A stretch of 64,000 bases of DNA. Origin: DAOTVX01 sp034436015. Its GTDB lineage: Bacteria > Chloroflexota > Anaerolineae > Anaerolineales > Villigracilaceae. A program made the position numbers and the translations under genes. This document shows positions 41,942 to 51,098 of the stretch, in pieces. The first letter of the stretch is position 1. Every line of letters starts with the position of its first letter. The notes beneath the pieces are model-generated. The model was not told where the DNA came from, ran no database searches, and saw only the letters and a program-made list of their open reading frames with translations. The stretch is from the NCBI GenBank assembly GCA_034436015.1, contig DAOTWG010000005.1, positions 100,159 through 164,158 of the forward strand, given 5' to 3'.

Positions 41942-43072
41942 ATGGTCAAAATCGAGAAGGTAGATACCGAAAACAAAGAACAGGTCAGGCGGTTCGTCGA
42001 ATTCCCGTATCGGTTATATGCCGATTGCCCGCAATGGGTGCCGCCGCTTTTCGCGGACGCCTACCTTCCGCTCAACCGCAAGAAACACCCCTTCTTCGAG
42101 CACTCTGACGCGGACTTCTTCCTGGCCATACGCGATGGGGAGGTAGTGGGACGCATCTGCGCCGCAGAAAACAAGCCCTTCAACGCCTACCATAAGACCA
42201 AAAAGGGTCATTTCCATCTGTTCGACGCTATTAATGACCTAGACGTAGCCCGCGCACTCTTCGAGGCCGTCTTCGACTGGGCACGAGCACGTGGGTTGGA
42301 CATGGTCATCGGACCGAAGGGTCTTTCGGCGTTCGATGGCTATGGTATTCAGGTGGAAGGCTTCGAGCACCGCCAGACGATGACCATGATGAACTACAAT
42401 TACGATTACTATCCCAAACTTGTGGAATCGCTCGGCTTCGAAAAGGAAGTGGACTTCGTCTCCTGCTATTTGCCGGCCGAGGCCATGCGCATCCCCGAAC
42501 GAGTCGAACGAATTGCCCAGCGTGTGATGGAGCGCGGCCAATTGCGCGTTAAGCGTTTCAAGAGTAAGCGCGAACTGCTTCAGTGGGCGCATCGCATCGG
42601 CGAGGCCTACAACAAGGCGTTCGTCAACAACTGGGAATACTACCCCCTCAGCAAAGCCGAGATTCAATACGCCGTGGACAACATTTTCCTGGTCGCCGAT
42701 CACCGCTTGATTAAAATCATCTTACGCGGCGATGAGATCGTCGGTTTCCTCTTCGGTTTTCCCGATGTTTCCTCCGCGTTACAACGCGCTCGTGGACGGT
42801 TGTTCCCCTTTGGCATCGTGGACCTGCTGTTGGAAATGAAGCGCACGGACCGCATCGCGGCCAACGGCATGGGCATCCTGCCGGAGTACCAGGGCATGGG
42901 CGGCAATGCTCTGCTTTACTACGAACTGGGCAAGACCCTGCTTGAGCGCAAGCAGTTCAAACACCTGGAGATGACGCAGGTGGCGGAAACCACCCGCCAG
43001 ATGCGTGCGGACTTGAAAAACCTAAACGGCATCGAGTACAAGAATCACCGCGTCTATCGAAAGCCATTATAG
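41942..43072 (+). CDS. GNAT-fold acyltransferase resembling bacterial ceramide synthase
   Basis: A 376-residue protein of the two-lobed GNAT group often mislabelled as dATP pyrophosphohydrolase. The head VRRFVEFPYRLYADCPQWVP with LNRKKHPFFEHSDADFFLA and VGRICAAE is typical, and the C-terminal lobe has GMGILPEYQGMGGNALLYYE. Caulobacter CCNA_01212, the bacterial ceramide synthase, belongs to this broad group as I recall it. CGGAGG precedes the ATG, with TATACT at 41894-41899. The neighbour 127 bp downstream is an alpha-oxoamine synthase, which makes a sphingoid-base pathway plausible but unproven. Confidence 0.75.
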   Translation: MVKIEKVDTENKEQVRRFVEFPYRLYADCPQWVPPLFADAYLPLNRKKHPFFEHSDADFFLAIRDGEVVGRICAAENKPFNAYHKTKKGHFHLFDAINDLDVARALFEAVFDWARARGLDMVIGPKGLSAFDGYGIQVEGFEHRQTMTMMNYNYDYYPKLVESLGFEKEVDFVSCYLPAEAMRIPERVERIAQRVMERGQLRVKRFKSKRELLQWAHRIGEAYNKAFVNNWEYYPLSKAEIQYAVDNIFLVADHRLIKIILRGDEIVGFLFGFPDVSSALQRARGRLFPFGIVDLLLEMKRTDRIAANGMGILPEYQGMGGNALLYYELGKTLLERKQFKHLEMTQVAETTRQMRADLKNLNGIEYKNHRVYRKPL

Positions 43073-43199
43073 CCGGCCTTCGGGCGCGCCGAGAGAACGG
43101 GGGCCGTGTTCGCGCGCGTACGAAGTGCCCGATTCGCGATACATGCTTCGCCTCAGATATGCTATACTTGCCCCAATTCGTAGACTGAGGAGACCACCT

Positions 43200-44411
43200 A
43201 TGGATGTACATACTGCCGACGATGCCGTAAGCCGCCGCGTGCGGGCAATGACCGAACGCGTCCGAGATCTGCAATCCCGCAACTTGTACTTCTATAATCA
43301 ACCCATCAGCGAGCTGCGCGGCGGAGCGCGCGTGCTGGTCAATGGACGCGAGATGAGTATGTTTGCCTCGTATAGTTACCTCGGCCTCATCGGTCACCCT
43401 CGCATCAACGCCGCCGCTAAAGCCGCCATCGAGAAATATGGCACCGGCACGCACGGAGTCCGCACCCTGGCCGGAACATTGGACATCCACCGCGAACTGG
43501 AAGAGACCATCGCCGAGTTTAAACACGCCGAGGCGGCCATTACGTATGCCTCCGGCTACGCGACCAACCTGAGCGTCATTTCGACTCTGATGGGACGCGG
43601 CGATTACGTCCTTTCGGATAAAATCAACCATGCCTCCATCGTGGACGGCTGCCTGATGTCGGGCGCGGAGTTCCGCCGCTTCCGCCATAACGACATGAAC
43701 GACCTCGAACGCCGTCTACAACAAGTGCCAAACGGCGCGGCAAAACTGGTCATCGCCGACGCGGTCTTCAGCATGGACGGGGATATCATCGACCTACCGC
43801 GCATGGTCGAACTCTGCCAGAAGTACAACGCCTGGCTGATGGTCGACGAGGCACACTCGGTCGGCATCCTGGGCAAGTCCGGGCGCGGTATCGAGGAACA
43901 CTTCGGCCTTTGGGGTACGGTAGACATCAAGATGGGCACGCTTTCCAAGACGATTCCCTCGGTCGGCGGGTACGTAGCCGGCAAGAAAGAACTGATCACG
44001 TATCTGCGGCACGCCAGCCGGGCGTATATTTTCTCCGCCGCCTTGCCGCCGGCCCAGGCCGCTGCTGCCAACGAGGCGTTCAAAGTCATCCTCGATGAAC
44101 CCTGGCGCATCGAGAAGGTCAACTCCAATGCGGCCCTCTTCATCAACGGCTTGAAGGAGCGCGGTTTCAACACGCTGTTAACCACAACCGCCATCGTGCC
44201 GGTCTTGTGCGGCAGCGACGAACTGGCTTTCGCGATGACGCGCGCCTGCCAGCAGCGGGATATCTTCGTCCTCCCCGTTGTCTCGCCGGCGGTTCCGGAG
44301 GGACTGGCCCGCCTGCGCGCTACCGTCACCGCCGCCCACGAACCCGACGCAATCGAACAAGCGATGGACATCATGGCGCAGGCCGGACGGGAACTGGGGA
44401 TTCTTGCTTGA
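43200..44411 (+). CDS. Alpha-oxoamine synthase (serine palmitoyltransferase/KBL-like)
   Basis: A 403-residue PLP enzyme that condenses an amino acid with an acyl-CoA. Motifs are SYSYLGLIGHPRI, GTGTHGVRTLAGT, the Asp in MVDEAHSVGILGKSGRG and the PLP lysine in GTLSKTIPSVGGYV. I chose the ATG at 43200 because GAGGAG lies 7 nt upstream; an earlier ATG at 43125 has no site. Family members include glycine C-acetyltransferase, BioF, ALA synthase and serine palmitoyltransferase. The adjacent ceramide-synthase-like GNAT favours the last, but no biotin, heme or threonine genes are here to test the others. Confidence 0.88.
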   Translation: MDVHTADDAVSRRVRAMTERVRDLQSRNLYFYNQPISELRGGARVLVNGREMSMFASYSYLGLIGHPRINAAAKAAIEKYGTGTHGVRTLAGTLDIHRELEETIAEFKHAEAAITYASGYATNLSVISTLMGRGDYVLSDKINHASIVDGCLMSGAEFRRFRHNDMNDLERRLQQVPNGAAKLVIADAVFSMDGDIIDLPRMVELCQKYNAWLMVDEAHSVGILGKSGRGIEEHFGLWGTVDIKMGTLSKTIPSVGGYVAGKKELITYLRHASRAYIFSAALPPAQAAAANEAFKVILDEPWRIEKVNSNAALFINGLKERGFNTLLTTTAIVPVLCGSDELAFAMTRACQQRDIFVLPVVSPAVPEGLARLRATVTAAHEPDAIEQAMDIMAQAGRELGILA

Positions 44412-44415
44412 AGGA

Positions 44416-45606
44416 ATGCCTGCTCTCTTCCTAAAACCCGGACGCGAAAAATTCCTCCAGCGTCGCCATCCCTGGATTTTCTCCGGGGCGATCGCGCGGG
44501 TCGAGGGCGAACCGCAGGCCGGCGAGACAGTGGATGTATTCGCCTCCTCAGGCGACTTCCTCGCCCGCGCGTCCTACTCGCCCACCTCGCAGATCCGGGC
44601 ACGGGTCTGGACGTTTGACCCTCGAGAGGCGATCAACGCCGATTTCTTTCGTCAACGCCTGCGCGCAGCCATCGCCGCCCGTCACGCGCTCTTTCCCAAA
44701 GCCAACAAGACGCAAACCGCCCTTCGTCTGACGCATGCCGAGTCGGACGGACTACCCGGCTTCATCGCGGATCGCTACGCGGACACACTCGTCGTCCAAT
44801 TCTTGACGGCCGGCGCAGAGTATTGGCGCGAGACGTTGATCAACCTTGTGGCAGAGGAAAGCGGTTGCGCGCGCGTCTACGAACGCTCGGACGCCGAGGC
44901 GCGCGTCCTGGAAGGCCTCCCTGCGCGCAGCGGACCCCTGCGCGGCGATCCCGCGGAGCGGGTAACGATTGCCGAGCACGGGATGCACTTCATCGTAGAC
45001 CTGGCGCGCGGTCACAAGACAGGCTTCTACCTCGACCAACGCGAGAATCGCCTTCGCGTCGGCGCACTGGCGCACGAACGCGAGGTGTTGGACTGCTTTT
45101 GCTACACCGGCGGATTCACCGTCCACGCGCTGGCGGGAGGCGCAAAGTCTGTCCTGGCTCTGGATTCCTCGCGCGAGGCGCTGGCGCTCTGCCGCGAGCA
45201 CATCAGGCTCAACCACCTTCCCCAAGAGCGTCTCGTATTACAGGAAGGGGATGCCTTTCATACCCTACGCGCCCTGCGCGATCAAGGACGTTCGTTCGAT
45301 CTCATCATCCTCGATCCGCCCAAGTTCGCTCCAACCGCCGCACAGGCCGCCAGAGCCGCACGCGGCTATAAAGACATCAACCTCCTGGCCTTCAAGTTGC
45401 TACGACCAGGTGGGCTGCTCGTTACCTTTTCCTGTTCGGGGGGAGTGGATGCGGCCCTGTTTCAAAAGATCGTCGCCTCTGCCGCCCTGGATGCCGGCAC
45501 AGAGGCAATCATTCTGGAGCGCCTCGAGCAAGCAGCCGATCACCCTATTGCTCTTCACTTTCCTGAAGGCGCTTACCTAAAGGGATTGCTTTGTCTCAAA
45601 CGGTAG
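44416..45606 (+). CDS. rlmI: RlmI-type 23S rRNA (cytosine-C5) methyltransferase
   Basis: A 396-residue enzyme. An N-terminal PUA domain (FLKPGREKFLQRRHPWIFSG) is followed by the EEHYR-like region and a Rossmann methyltransferase core with VLDCFCYTGGFTVHAL (SAM loop), ILDPPKFAPT (motif IV) and TFSCSGG with the catalytic cysteine of m5C enzymes. The start lies 4 bp after the oxoamine synthase stop, so the genes are cotranscribed. The RlmI name is by family; the exact nucleotide is not proven. Confidence 0.88.
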   Translation: MPALFLKPGREKFLQRRHPWIFSGAIARVEGEPQAGETVDVFASSGDFLARASYSPTSQIRARVWTFDPREAINADFFRQRLRAAIAARHALFPKANKTQTALRLTHAESDGLPGFIADRYADTLVVQFLTAGAEYWRETLINLVAEESGCARVYERSDAEARVLEGLPARSGPLRGDPAERVTIAEHGMHFIVDLARGHKTGFYLDQRENRLRVGALAHEREVLDCFCYTGGFTVHALAGGAKSVLALDSSREALALCREHIRLNHLPQERLVLQEGDAFHTLRALRDQGRSFDLIILDPPKFAPTAAQAARAARGYKDINLLAFKLLRPGGLLVTFSCSGGVDAALFQKIVASAALDAGTEAIILERLEQAADHPIALHFPEGAYLKGLLCLKR

Positions 45607-45609
45607 CGA

Positions 45610-46032
45610 TCAGCGGGCCGGAGGAGACGGAGAGACCTGATTCGCTTCCCTCGCGGCGCGTACTTTGTCCAGCGCTTCAGCGAGGGCCTGGCTAAAGCCA
45701 GTGACGCTCAATGGCTTGGAGAAGTAGCCGTCGCAACCTGCTTCGATGGCGCGTTTGCGATCGCCGGGCAGGGTATGCGCGGTCAGCGCGAAGATCGGGA
45801 TGCCCTTCGTCTCGGCAGAGGCTTTGAGTCGACGCGCGACCGTCCAACCGTCAATTTCGGGCAAGGATAAGTCCATCAAGATTAAATCCGGCTTTTCGCG
45901 GCGAGCGACCTCCAGCGCCTCCTTCCCGTTGCGTGCGGCCAGAACCTCATAACCGGCTCGTTGGAGCAACAACTTGACCAGATCGAAATTGTCCTCGTTA
46001 TCTTCCGCAAGCAAGACACGCAACTGCGCCAT
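45610..46032 (-). CDS. Single-domain response regulator
   Basis: A 140-residue CheY-like receiver with the acidic pair LLAEDNEDN, phospho-Asp in LILMDLSLPEIDG, switch Thr in FALTAHT and Lys in YFSKPLS. No output domain follows; a 15-residue tail ends in SPSPPAR. It is the type seen in phosphorelays or as a diffusible regulator. No kinase is adjacent (the nearest ends at 38835), and the gene is convergent with rlmI, with stops 4 bp apart. Confidence 0.92.
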   Translation of the reverse strand: MAQLRVLLAEDNEDNFDLVKLLLQRAGYEVLAARNGKEALEVARREKPDLILMDLSLPEIDGWTVARRLKASAETKGIPIFALTAHTLPGDRKRAIEAGCDGYFSKPLSVTGFSQALAEALDKVRAAREANQVSPSPPAR

Positions 46033-46118
46033 TTCACACCTCCAAGGGGTGGAACGCTTCTATCCTTTATACAACACTTTCCACAAGAAACAAATAACAT
46101 TTTAATTACAACTTGTGG

Positions 46119-46124
46119 TATATT
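46119..46124 (+). promoter_or_regulatory. -10 box giving a leaderless glycosyltransferase mRNA
   Basis: TATATT ends 7 nt before the ATG at 46132, so transcription should begin at the codon. No Shine-Dalgarno is present. Confidence 0.6.
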
Positions 46125-46131
46125 GCGCTCT

Positions 46132-47274
46132 ATGCGCATTCTCTTCGTGGCCGATGGACGCTCACCGATTGCGCGGCAGTGGATTCACTATTGGGTAGAG
46201 CAGGGCGATGAGGTGCATCTGGTCTCTACCTTTTCCTGTCGGCCTCCCTGGCCTTTGGCCGGCTATACCTTTCTGCCTGCGGCCTTTAGCGAGCGTAAGG
46301 CAGGTTGGAATTCTGTTATCCGACGCGGCCTGACGGCGCGCTGGCGGGCAGGGGTGCGTCAATGGTTGGGACCGCTCACCCTGCCGCAAGCCGCGCGCCG
46401 TCTGCGTGAACTCATCGCTCAGGTCCAACCGGACCTCGTCCACGCCTTGCGGATTCCCTACGAGGGCATGATAGCCGCCCTCGCCGGCGCGCCTGCGCCA
46501 CTGGTCATCTCGGTCTGGGGGAATGACTTCACGCTCCACGCCCGAGCAACGCCGCTGATGGCGATTCTCACTCGTTTGGCTCTGCAACGCGCGGCCGCGC
46601 TCCACGCCGACTGTCAGCGCGATGTCCGCCTGGCGCGCCGGCTGGGTTTCCCCTCCCATCGCCCCACGTTGGTTGCGCCGGGCAACGGCGGTGTGCGCCG
46701 CGAAGTCTTCTACCCCCCGCCCGAACTGCCCACCCGCCCGGTCGTGGTCAACCCGCGCGGATTACGCGCTTACGTTCGCACGGACGTATTCTTTCGCGCT
46801 ATGCCCCTGGTGCTGAAAAAGCAACCGGGAGTCATCTTTCGCTGCGTCAGCATGGCCGGGGAGGAAGAGGCTGTGCGCTGGACAAGACGGTTAGGAATCG
46901 AACGCGCTGTAGAACTGTTGCCGTCCTTATCCCACGAACGCATGGGGGAAATTTTTCGCTCGGCTCAGGTAGCCGTCTCGCCCAGCATCCACGATGGCAC
47001 TCCAAACACCCTGCTCGAAGCAATGGCCTGCGGTTGTTTCCCAGTGGCGGGAAATATCGAGTCCGTTCGCGAATGGATTGCTTCCGGCAAGAACGGACTG
47101 TTGGTCGATCCCCGCTCACCGGCGGATCTGGCCGGGGCGATTCAGAACGCCCTGGAGGACGAAACTTTGCGCCTTCAGGCGGCAAGAGAAAACGCCCGTC
47201 TCATCGCCGAACGCGCCGACTATCGGCGCTGTATGACGATGGCACAGGCGTTCTATCGGCAGGTATTGGATTAG
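46132..47274 (+). CDS. Glycosyltransferase family 4
   Basis: A 380-residue GT-B enzyme. The N-terminal domain opens with MRILFVADGRSPIARQWIHY and has VISVWGNDF, the C-terminal domain has VAVSPSIHDGTPNTLLEAMA, the E-x7-E nucleotide-sugar motif, and GNIESVREWI with NGLLVDPRSP. Such retaining enzymes build surface polysaccharide or glycolipid. It stands alone between convergent genes, so donor and acceptor are unknown. The frame is open upstream, but homologues begin at MRILFV. Confidence 0.92.
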   Translation: MRILFVADGRSPIARQWIHYWVEQGDEVHLVSTFSCRPPWPLAGYTFLPAAFSERKAGWNSVIRRGLTARWRAGVRQWLGPLTLPQAARRLRELIAQVQPDLVHALRIPYEGMIAALAGAPAPLVISVWGNDFTLHARATPLMAILTRLALQRAAALHADCQRDVRLARRLGFPSHRPTLVAPGNGGVRREVFYPPPELPTRPVVVNPRGLRAYVRTDVFFRAMPLVLKKQPGVIFRCVSMAGEEEAVRWTRRLGIERAVELLPSLSHERMGEIFRSAQVAVSPSIHDGTPNTLLEAMACGCFPVAGNIESVREWIASGKNGLLVDPRSPADLAGAIQNALEDETLRLQAARENARLIAERADYRRCMTMAQAFYRQVLD

Positions 47275-47319
47275 CCGTCCGTAAAACGACGACGCGCCGC
47301 CCAAGACCTGGACGTTGCT

Positions 47320-47535
47320 TCAGGCGCGCGGCGTGCGCAGCGTCTCCAACCGTTGCTGCAGTTCGATACGGCGCGCGGTCGCCGCCTGACGAAGTTCCGC
47401 GCCCAGGGCGTTGAAACGCTCACGAATCTGTTCGCGCAACTCCGCCCCGGATTCGGGAGCGAAAAGCAAAGCCAGAGTCGAGCCGACCAATCCACCCAGG
47501 ATCGCGCCAAAAAAGAAACTCAAAATGCGTCGCAT
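47320..47535 (-). CDS. YtxH-like small membrane protein
   Basis: A 71-residue protein with an N-terminal glycine-rich membrane helix (FFFGAILGGLVGSTLALLFAP) and a charged amphipathic helix, the YtxH/gas-vesicle-GvpP-like pattern. These proteins are linked to envelope stress but are functionally vague. It follows the LysM gene by 12 bp and is likely cotranscribed with it. Confidence 0.8.
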   Translation of the reverse strand: MRRILSFFFGAILGGLVGSTLALLFAPESGAELREQIRERFNALGAELRQAATARRIELQQRLETLRTPRA

Positions 47536-47547
47536 GCGACCTCCTTG

Positions 47548-48345
47548 TCAGGATTTTCTCATCCGCCAGGCGAGAAACGCCAACCCGATTCCGCCTACAA
47601 TAAGCAACATTCCCCCCAGTCCCAGCAATGGGGAAGTCCCCCGCTGGCCAGGAGAAGCAACCACTCTTTCCTGAACACCAAAAGCCACCTGCGAGGTATT
47701 CCCGGGGACAACGGTGAGCGAAAAACTGAGCGCCGTCGTCGGATTATACCCTGCCGGAACCGCCGCGCTGACGGTGTACTCGCCCATAGGTACCTCGTCG
47801 AAGCAAACTCGAGGCGGATCGCCCGTAACCGGGTCTATCCCCCCTGTGGTGGTCTCAGAGCGCGAAAAGAGGCCATCCGCGCCGGTAAGGCTGACCGCGC
47901 CGCCGCCCACGGCCGCTTCCTCCTCCTGACGCAGACCGTCGCCATTACGGTCGTCGAAGAGAAGCAAGCAGACCACACCGTTCCCGCCTGCCAGGAGTGT
48001 CGGCGTCGGACCGGGCACTGTTGGCGTGGGAGATGGACCGGGCGTCGGCGATGCCTGTCCGCTCGCGCCAAAGCCAAGCAGCAACTCCTGGCCGGGACGG
48101 ATCGTACAATTCTGGTCGAGATGATTGTTCCGAATCAAATCATCCACCGAAACGCCAGTCAACAGCGAGATGCGAAGGCAGTTGTCTCCCTCCTGCACAA
48201 GGTAGAGGATACGTCCGTCCGCGCCGGGCGTTGGCGTGGCGTAGCTGATCTGCGTCTTGGGCGCGGCCTGCGCGCCCAAGACCAGCCCGCTCAGACCGAG
48301 CAGGATACAAAGCCCACCGAAAAGGAGCAGGAGGGGTCGCTTCAT
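47548..48345 (-). CDS. LysM protein with SdrD-B-like domain and C-terminal membrane anchor
   Basis: A 265-residue exported protein. A signal peptide (about 1-26) is followed by a LysM domain (LVQEGDNCLRISLLTGVSVD to IRPGQELLLGF, about 50-95), a Pro/Thr linker, a prealbumin/SdrD-B-like beta domain (LFDDRNGDGLRQEEEAAVGG to FDEVPMGEYTVSAAVPAGY, about 125-225) and a C-terminal membrane helix with a basic tail (LAWRMRKS). LysM suggests binding of peptidoglycan or other GlcNAc polymers. It is cotranscribed with the YtxH-like gene. Confidence 0.85.
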   Translation of the reverse strand: MKRPLLLLFGGLCILLGLSGLVLGAQAAPKTQISYATPTPGADGRILYLVQEGDNCLRISLLTGVSVDDLIRNNHLDQNCTIRPGQELLLGFGASGQASPTPGPSPTPTVPGPTPTLLAGGNGVVCLLLFDDRNGDGLRQEEEAAVGGGAVSLTGADGLFSRSETTTGGIDPVTGDPPRVCFDEVPMGEYTVSAAVPAGYNPTTALSFSLTVVPGNTSQVAFGVQERVVASPGQRGTSPLLGLGGMLLIVGGIGLAFLAWRMRKS

Positions 48346-48469
48346 GCGGTATCCTGGAACAATACCTCTGAGGAGATTATACTCGATTCAGGCAGGAAGG
48401 CGCAAACACCGGAGCGCGTCGACACACGTATCGCATGCAAGAATTACAACGGCCAGGTGGAAAGGGGCG

Positions 48470-48475
48470 TATAAT
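48470..48475 (+). promoter_or_regulatory. -10 box giving a leaderless Fe-S oxidoreductase mRNA
   Basis: A perfect TATAAT ends 7 nt before the ATG at 48483 and there is no Shine-Dalgarno, so the mRNA should be leaderless. Confidence 0.65.
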
Positions 48476-48482
48476 TGGGCGC

Positions 48483-50492
48483 ATGTTGTCTCCGCTCGAA
48501 AAACTACTTTTCCTGCTGCTTGCAGTCGGTTCGCCAGTCGCGACTACGCTTGGATTGTGGCGGATCATTCGTCTCATCGGCGCGGGGCAGGGACGACCGA
48601 ACTGGTCCCTGGCAGCGACTCGACTGGCGACTGTGCTGGCGCGCACCGTCGTCTTTCAACCTACCTTCCGCTCGCGCCTCGGGATCAGCCTGTTGCACGC
48701 GCTCATCGGTTGGGGTTTTCTCGTTTACCTACCGGTCAACGTCCTCGACGCACTCCGTGCCTTTGGCGTGATCTTGCGAATCCCCTTGCCGCTGGAGAAG
48801 ATCGGCGGATTTCTAACAGATACCCTCTCCGGCGCGGTATTGCTCGCAACGGTTTTCTTCCTCGTCCGTCGTTTTGTGTTCCGGCCTGCCGCCCTGACGG
48901 CGCGGCCTCAAACATCATTGCTGGAGGCAGCGCGCCACGGCATCGCTCGCGATTCGGCGATCGTGGCAACGTTCCTCCTCGTCCATATCGGCGCGCGGCT
49001 GATAGGACAATCCTTCGCCTTGGCACACTTGCGTCTTAGCGTCGGCGCGGGCGATTCCACACAACCTCTGGCCAACCTCCTCGCCTCGCTGTGGCTCTCC
49101 CTACCCGGCCCGAATCTTGCCTGGTTGCCGCTTGCCCATAGGCTTAGTTTCTGGGTCGCTTTTGGCTCCATTTTCCTCTTCTTGCCCTACTTCCCCTTTT
49201 CCAAGCATCTACACCTGCTCGCCGCGCCGATTAACCTGCTCTTGAAGCCACCGCGCCGCTCGATGGGTGAGATGAACTTCGTCAACCTAGAGGATGCCTC
49301 GTTAGAACGCCTTGGGGCCGAAACGTTGGCCGACTTCGCATGGGAGCAGTTGCTGGATGCGTATGCCTGCATCATGTGTTTTCGCTGCCAGGAGATCTGC
49401 CCGGCCTATCAGACCGGCAAAGTCCTCTCGCCGGCGACGTTAGAGATCAACAAGCGTTACGCGCTGAAGCAGGCGCGCGGCAGAGAAACGCTCTCGACCA
49501 TCCGCCTGACGGAACGAATCATTCCAGAGGAGGCCATCTGGGCCTGCACGACTTGCGGCGCGTGTGTAGATGTTTGCCCGGTGGGGAACGAGCCCATGCG
49601 CGATATTCTGGACATCCGCCGCGCCCTGACGCTGATGAAGGGCGCTTTTCCCGCTCCGCTGGAGATAACCTTTCGCAACTTAGAACGGAGCGGAAACCCC
49701 TGGGGCATGCCGCCCTCGGAACGGCTGCGTTGGGCCGAAGGATTGGCCGTGCCGACCGTGGCGCAGAATCCGCAAGCCGACTTGCTGTGGTGGGTGGGGT
49801 GCGCGGCTGCGTTCGACCCGCGCGCGCAGGAAGCTGCGCGCGCATTTGCCCGTCTCTTGCTGGCTGCCGGAGTCAACTTCGCCGTCCTCGGCGAGGGCGA
49901 ACGGTGCACCGCGGACATGGCGCGCCGCGCCGGCCGCGAGGACATCTTTTTCGCCAACGCGCAGGCCAACGTGGAGATTCTGAACGCTTGCGCGCCAAAA
50001 CGCATCGTCACGACCTGCCCCCACTGCCTGCACGTCTTGAAGAACGAGTACCCATCCTTTAGCGGCCAGTACACGGTGATTCACCATACGCAATTGCTCG
50101 AAGAACTGATGCGCGAGGGAAGGCTACCGACGGCGCGTACAGAAGGTATCGCGACGACTTTCCATGACCCATGCTATCTTGCGCGCCAGAACGGCATCGT
50201 CGCCGCGCCGCGCAACGTGCTACGAGGCAGCGGCGTGAGGCTGGTGGAAATGCCGCGCCATGGACGCAGAACGTTCTGCTGCGGCGCGGGCGGGGCGCAG
50301 ATGTGGAAAGAGGAAGAAGCCGGCGCGGAACACGTCCGCGCGGCGCGACTGGCCGAAGCGCAGAGAACAACGACCAACACCTTGACCGTCTCCTGTCCCT
50401 TTTGCCTGACCATGCTCGGCGACGCAGCCGGCGCCTCCACGGTCGCCGTGCGCGAACTGGCCGAAATCGCCGCCGAAGGTCTGGAAATGTAG
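48483..50492 (+). CDS. Membrane Fe-S oxidoreductase (HdrD/GlpC-like, NarI-type b domain)
   Basis: A 669-residue fusion. The N-terminal third has about five membrane helices with conserved histidines like NarI/DsrM cytochrome b (about 1-250). Then come two [4Fe-4S] ferredoxin motifs, CIMCFRCQEICP and CTTCGACVDVCPVGNEP, and two CCG domains (LWWVGCAAAFDP; FHDPCYLARQN with CCGAGGAQMW). This architecture transfers electrons between quinones and a cytoplasmic dehydrogenase or thiol partner. No partner gene is adjacent. The start was set by the -10 box position and the hydrophobic start of the protein. Confidence 0.9.
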   Translation: MLSPLEKLLFLLLAVGSPVATTLGLWRIIRLIGAGQGRPNWSLAATRLATVLARTVVFQPTFRSRLGISLLHALIGWGFLVYLPVNVLDALRAFGVILRIPLPLEKIGGFLTDTLSGAVLLATVFFLVRRFVFRPAALTARPQTSLLEAARHGIARDSAIVATFLLVHIGARLIGQSFALAHLRLSVGAGDSTQPLANLLASLWLSLPGPNLAWLPLAHRLSFWVAFGSIFLFLPYFPFSKHLHLLAAPINLLLKPPRRSMGEMNFVNLEDASLERLGAETLADFAWEQLLDAYACIMCFRCQEICPAYQTGKVLSPATLEINKRYALKQARGRETLSTIRLTERIIPEEAIWACTTCGACVDVCPVGNEPMRDILDIRRALTLMKGAFPAPLEITFRNLERSGNPWGMPPSERLRWAEGLAVPTVAQNPQADLLWWVGCAAAFDPRAQEAARAFARLLLAAGVNFAVLGEGERCTADMARRAGREDIFFANAQANVEILNACAPKRIVTTCPHCLHVLKNEYPSFSGQYTVIHHTQLLEELMREGRLPTARTEGIATTFHDPCYLARQNGIVAAPRNVLRGSGVRLVEMPRHGRRTFCCGAGGAQMWKEEEAGAEHVRAARLAEAQRTTTNTLTVSCPFCLTMLGDAAGASTVAVRELAEIAAEGLEM

Positions 50493-50568
50493 GACATTTC
50501 GGAGTAAACTTATCATGGTGAAATAGAACAACGCGGAATCCGCTCGGTAGCCGAGAGCAGTCAGAGTT

Positions 50569-50669
50569 CGCGCTACTCACACACCCGCTTCGCGCGGGAT
50601 AGGATCACCACCGCAGACAACGCGACAAGCGCTTCGTCGCCGCAGGCAACAATCGAGTGGAGTAGCGCG
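50569..50669 (+). ncRNA. Candidate structured RNA / panD leader
   Basis: A 10-bp closing helix joins 50569-50578 and 50660-50669 with perfect complementarity. Inside are hairpins 50584-50588/50594-50598 (loop TTCGC) and 50622-50626/50636-50640. A further GCGGAA/TTCCGC hairpin lies just after, near 50672-50690. It fills the gap between the Fe-S gene and panD and has no open frame. It could be a multibranched cis-regulatory leader of panD or an independent RNA; I match it to no known family. Confidence 0.4.
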
Positions 50670-50723
50670 CGGCGGAACGCCGTTTCCGCTTGTGATAGAT
50701 TACGGAAGGTAACACGATTACTT

Positions 50724-51098
50724 ATGGAAAAACCGATTTACCGTACTCTCCTCAAAGCAAAAATCCACCGCGCCGTGGTGACAGGAGGCGACTTGAACTA
50801 CGAAGGAAGCCTGACGGTGGACACCGACCTGTTGAATGCCGCCGGCATGCGTCCTTTTGAACTTGTGCAAGTGGCCGATCTCGAAAACGGCGAGCGTCTG
50901 GAAACGTATCTTATCGCCGGCCCGGCCGGCTCGGGCATCGTGCAGCCGAACGGCGCGGCCGCGCGCCTGATTCACCCCGGAGACCACATCATCATCATGG
51001 CCTTCGCCCAGGTCCCCGAGCCATTGCCGGAAGACTGGTCGCCGACGATCGTGGTCGTGGATGAACACAATCGCGTCCGAGAGAAGCGGCGCGGTTAA
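50724..51098 (+). CDS. panD: Aspartate 1-decarboxylase (precursor)
   Basis: A 124-residue pyruvoyl enzyme making beta-alanine for pantothenate and CoA. The self-cleavage Gly-Ser is seen in LNYEGSLTVD, and IYRTLLKAKIHRAVVT and NGAAARLIHPGDHIIIMAFA are typical. GGAAGG upstream is a loose ribosome site. No other pantothenate genes are nearby. A structured leader candidate precedes it. Confidence 0.96.
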   Translation: MEKPIYRTLLKAKIHRAVVTGGDLNYEGSLTVDTDLLNAAGMRPFELVQVADLENGERLETYLIAGPAGSGIVQPNGAAARLIHPGDHIIIMAFAQVPEPLPEDWSPTIVVVDEHNRVREKRRG

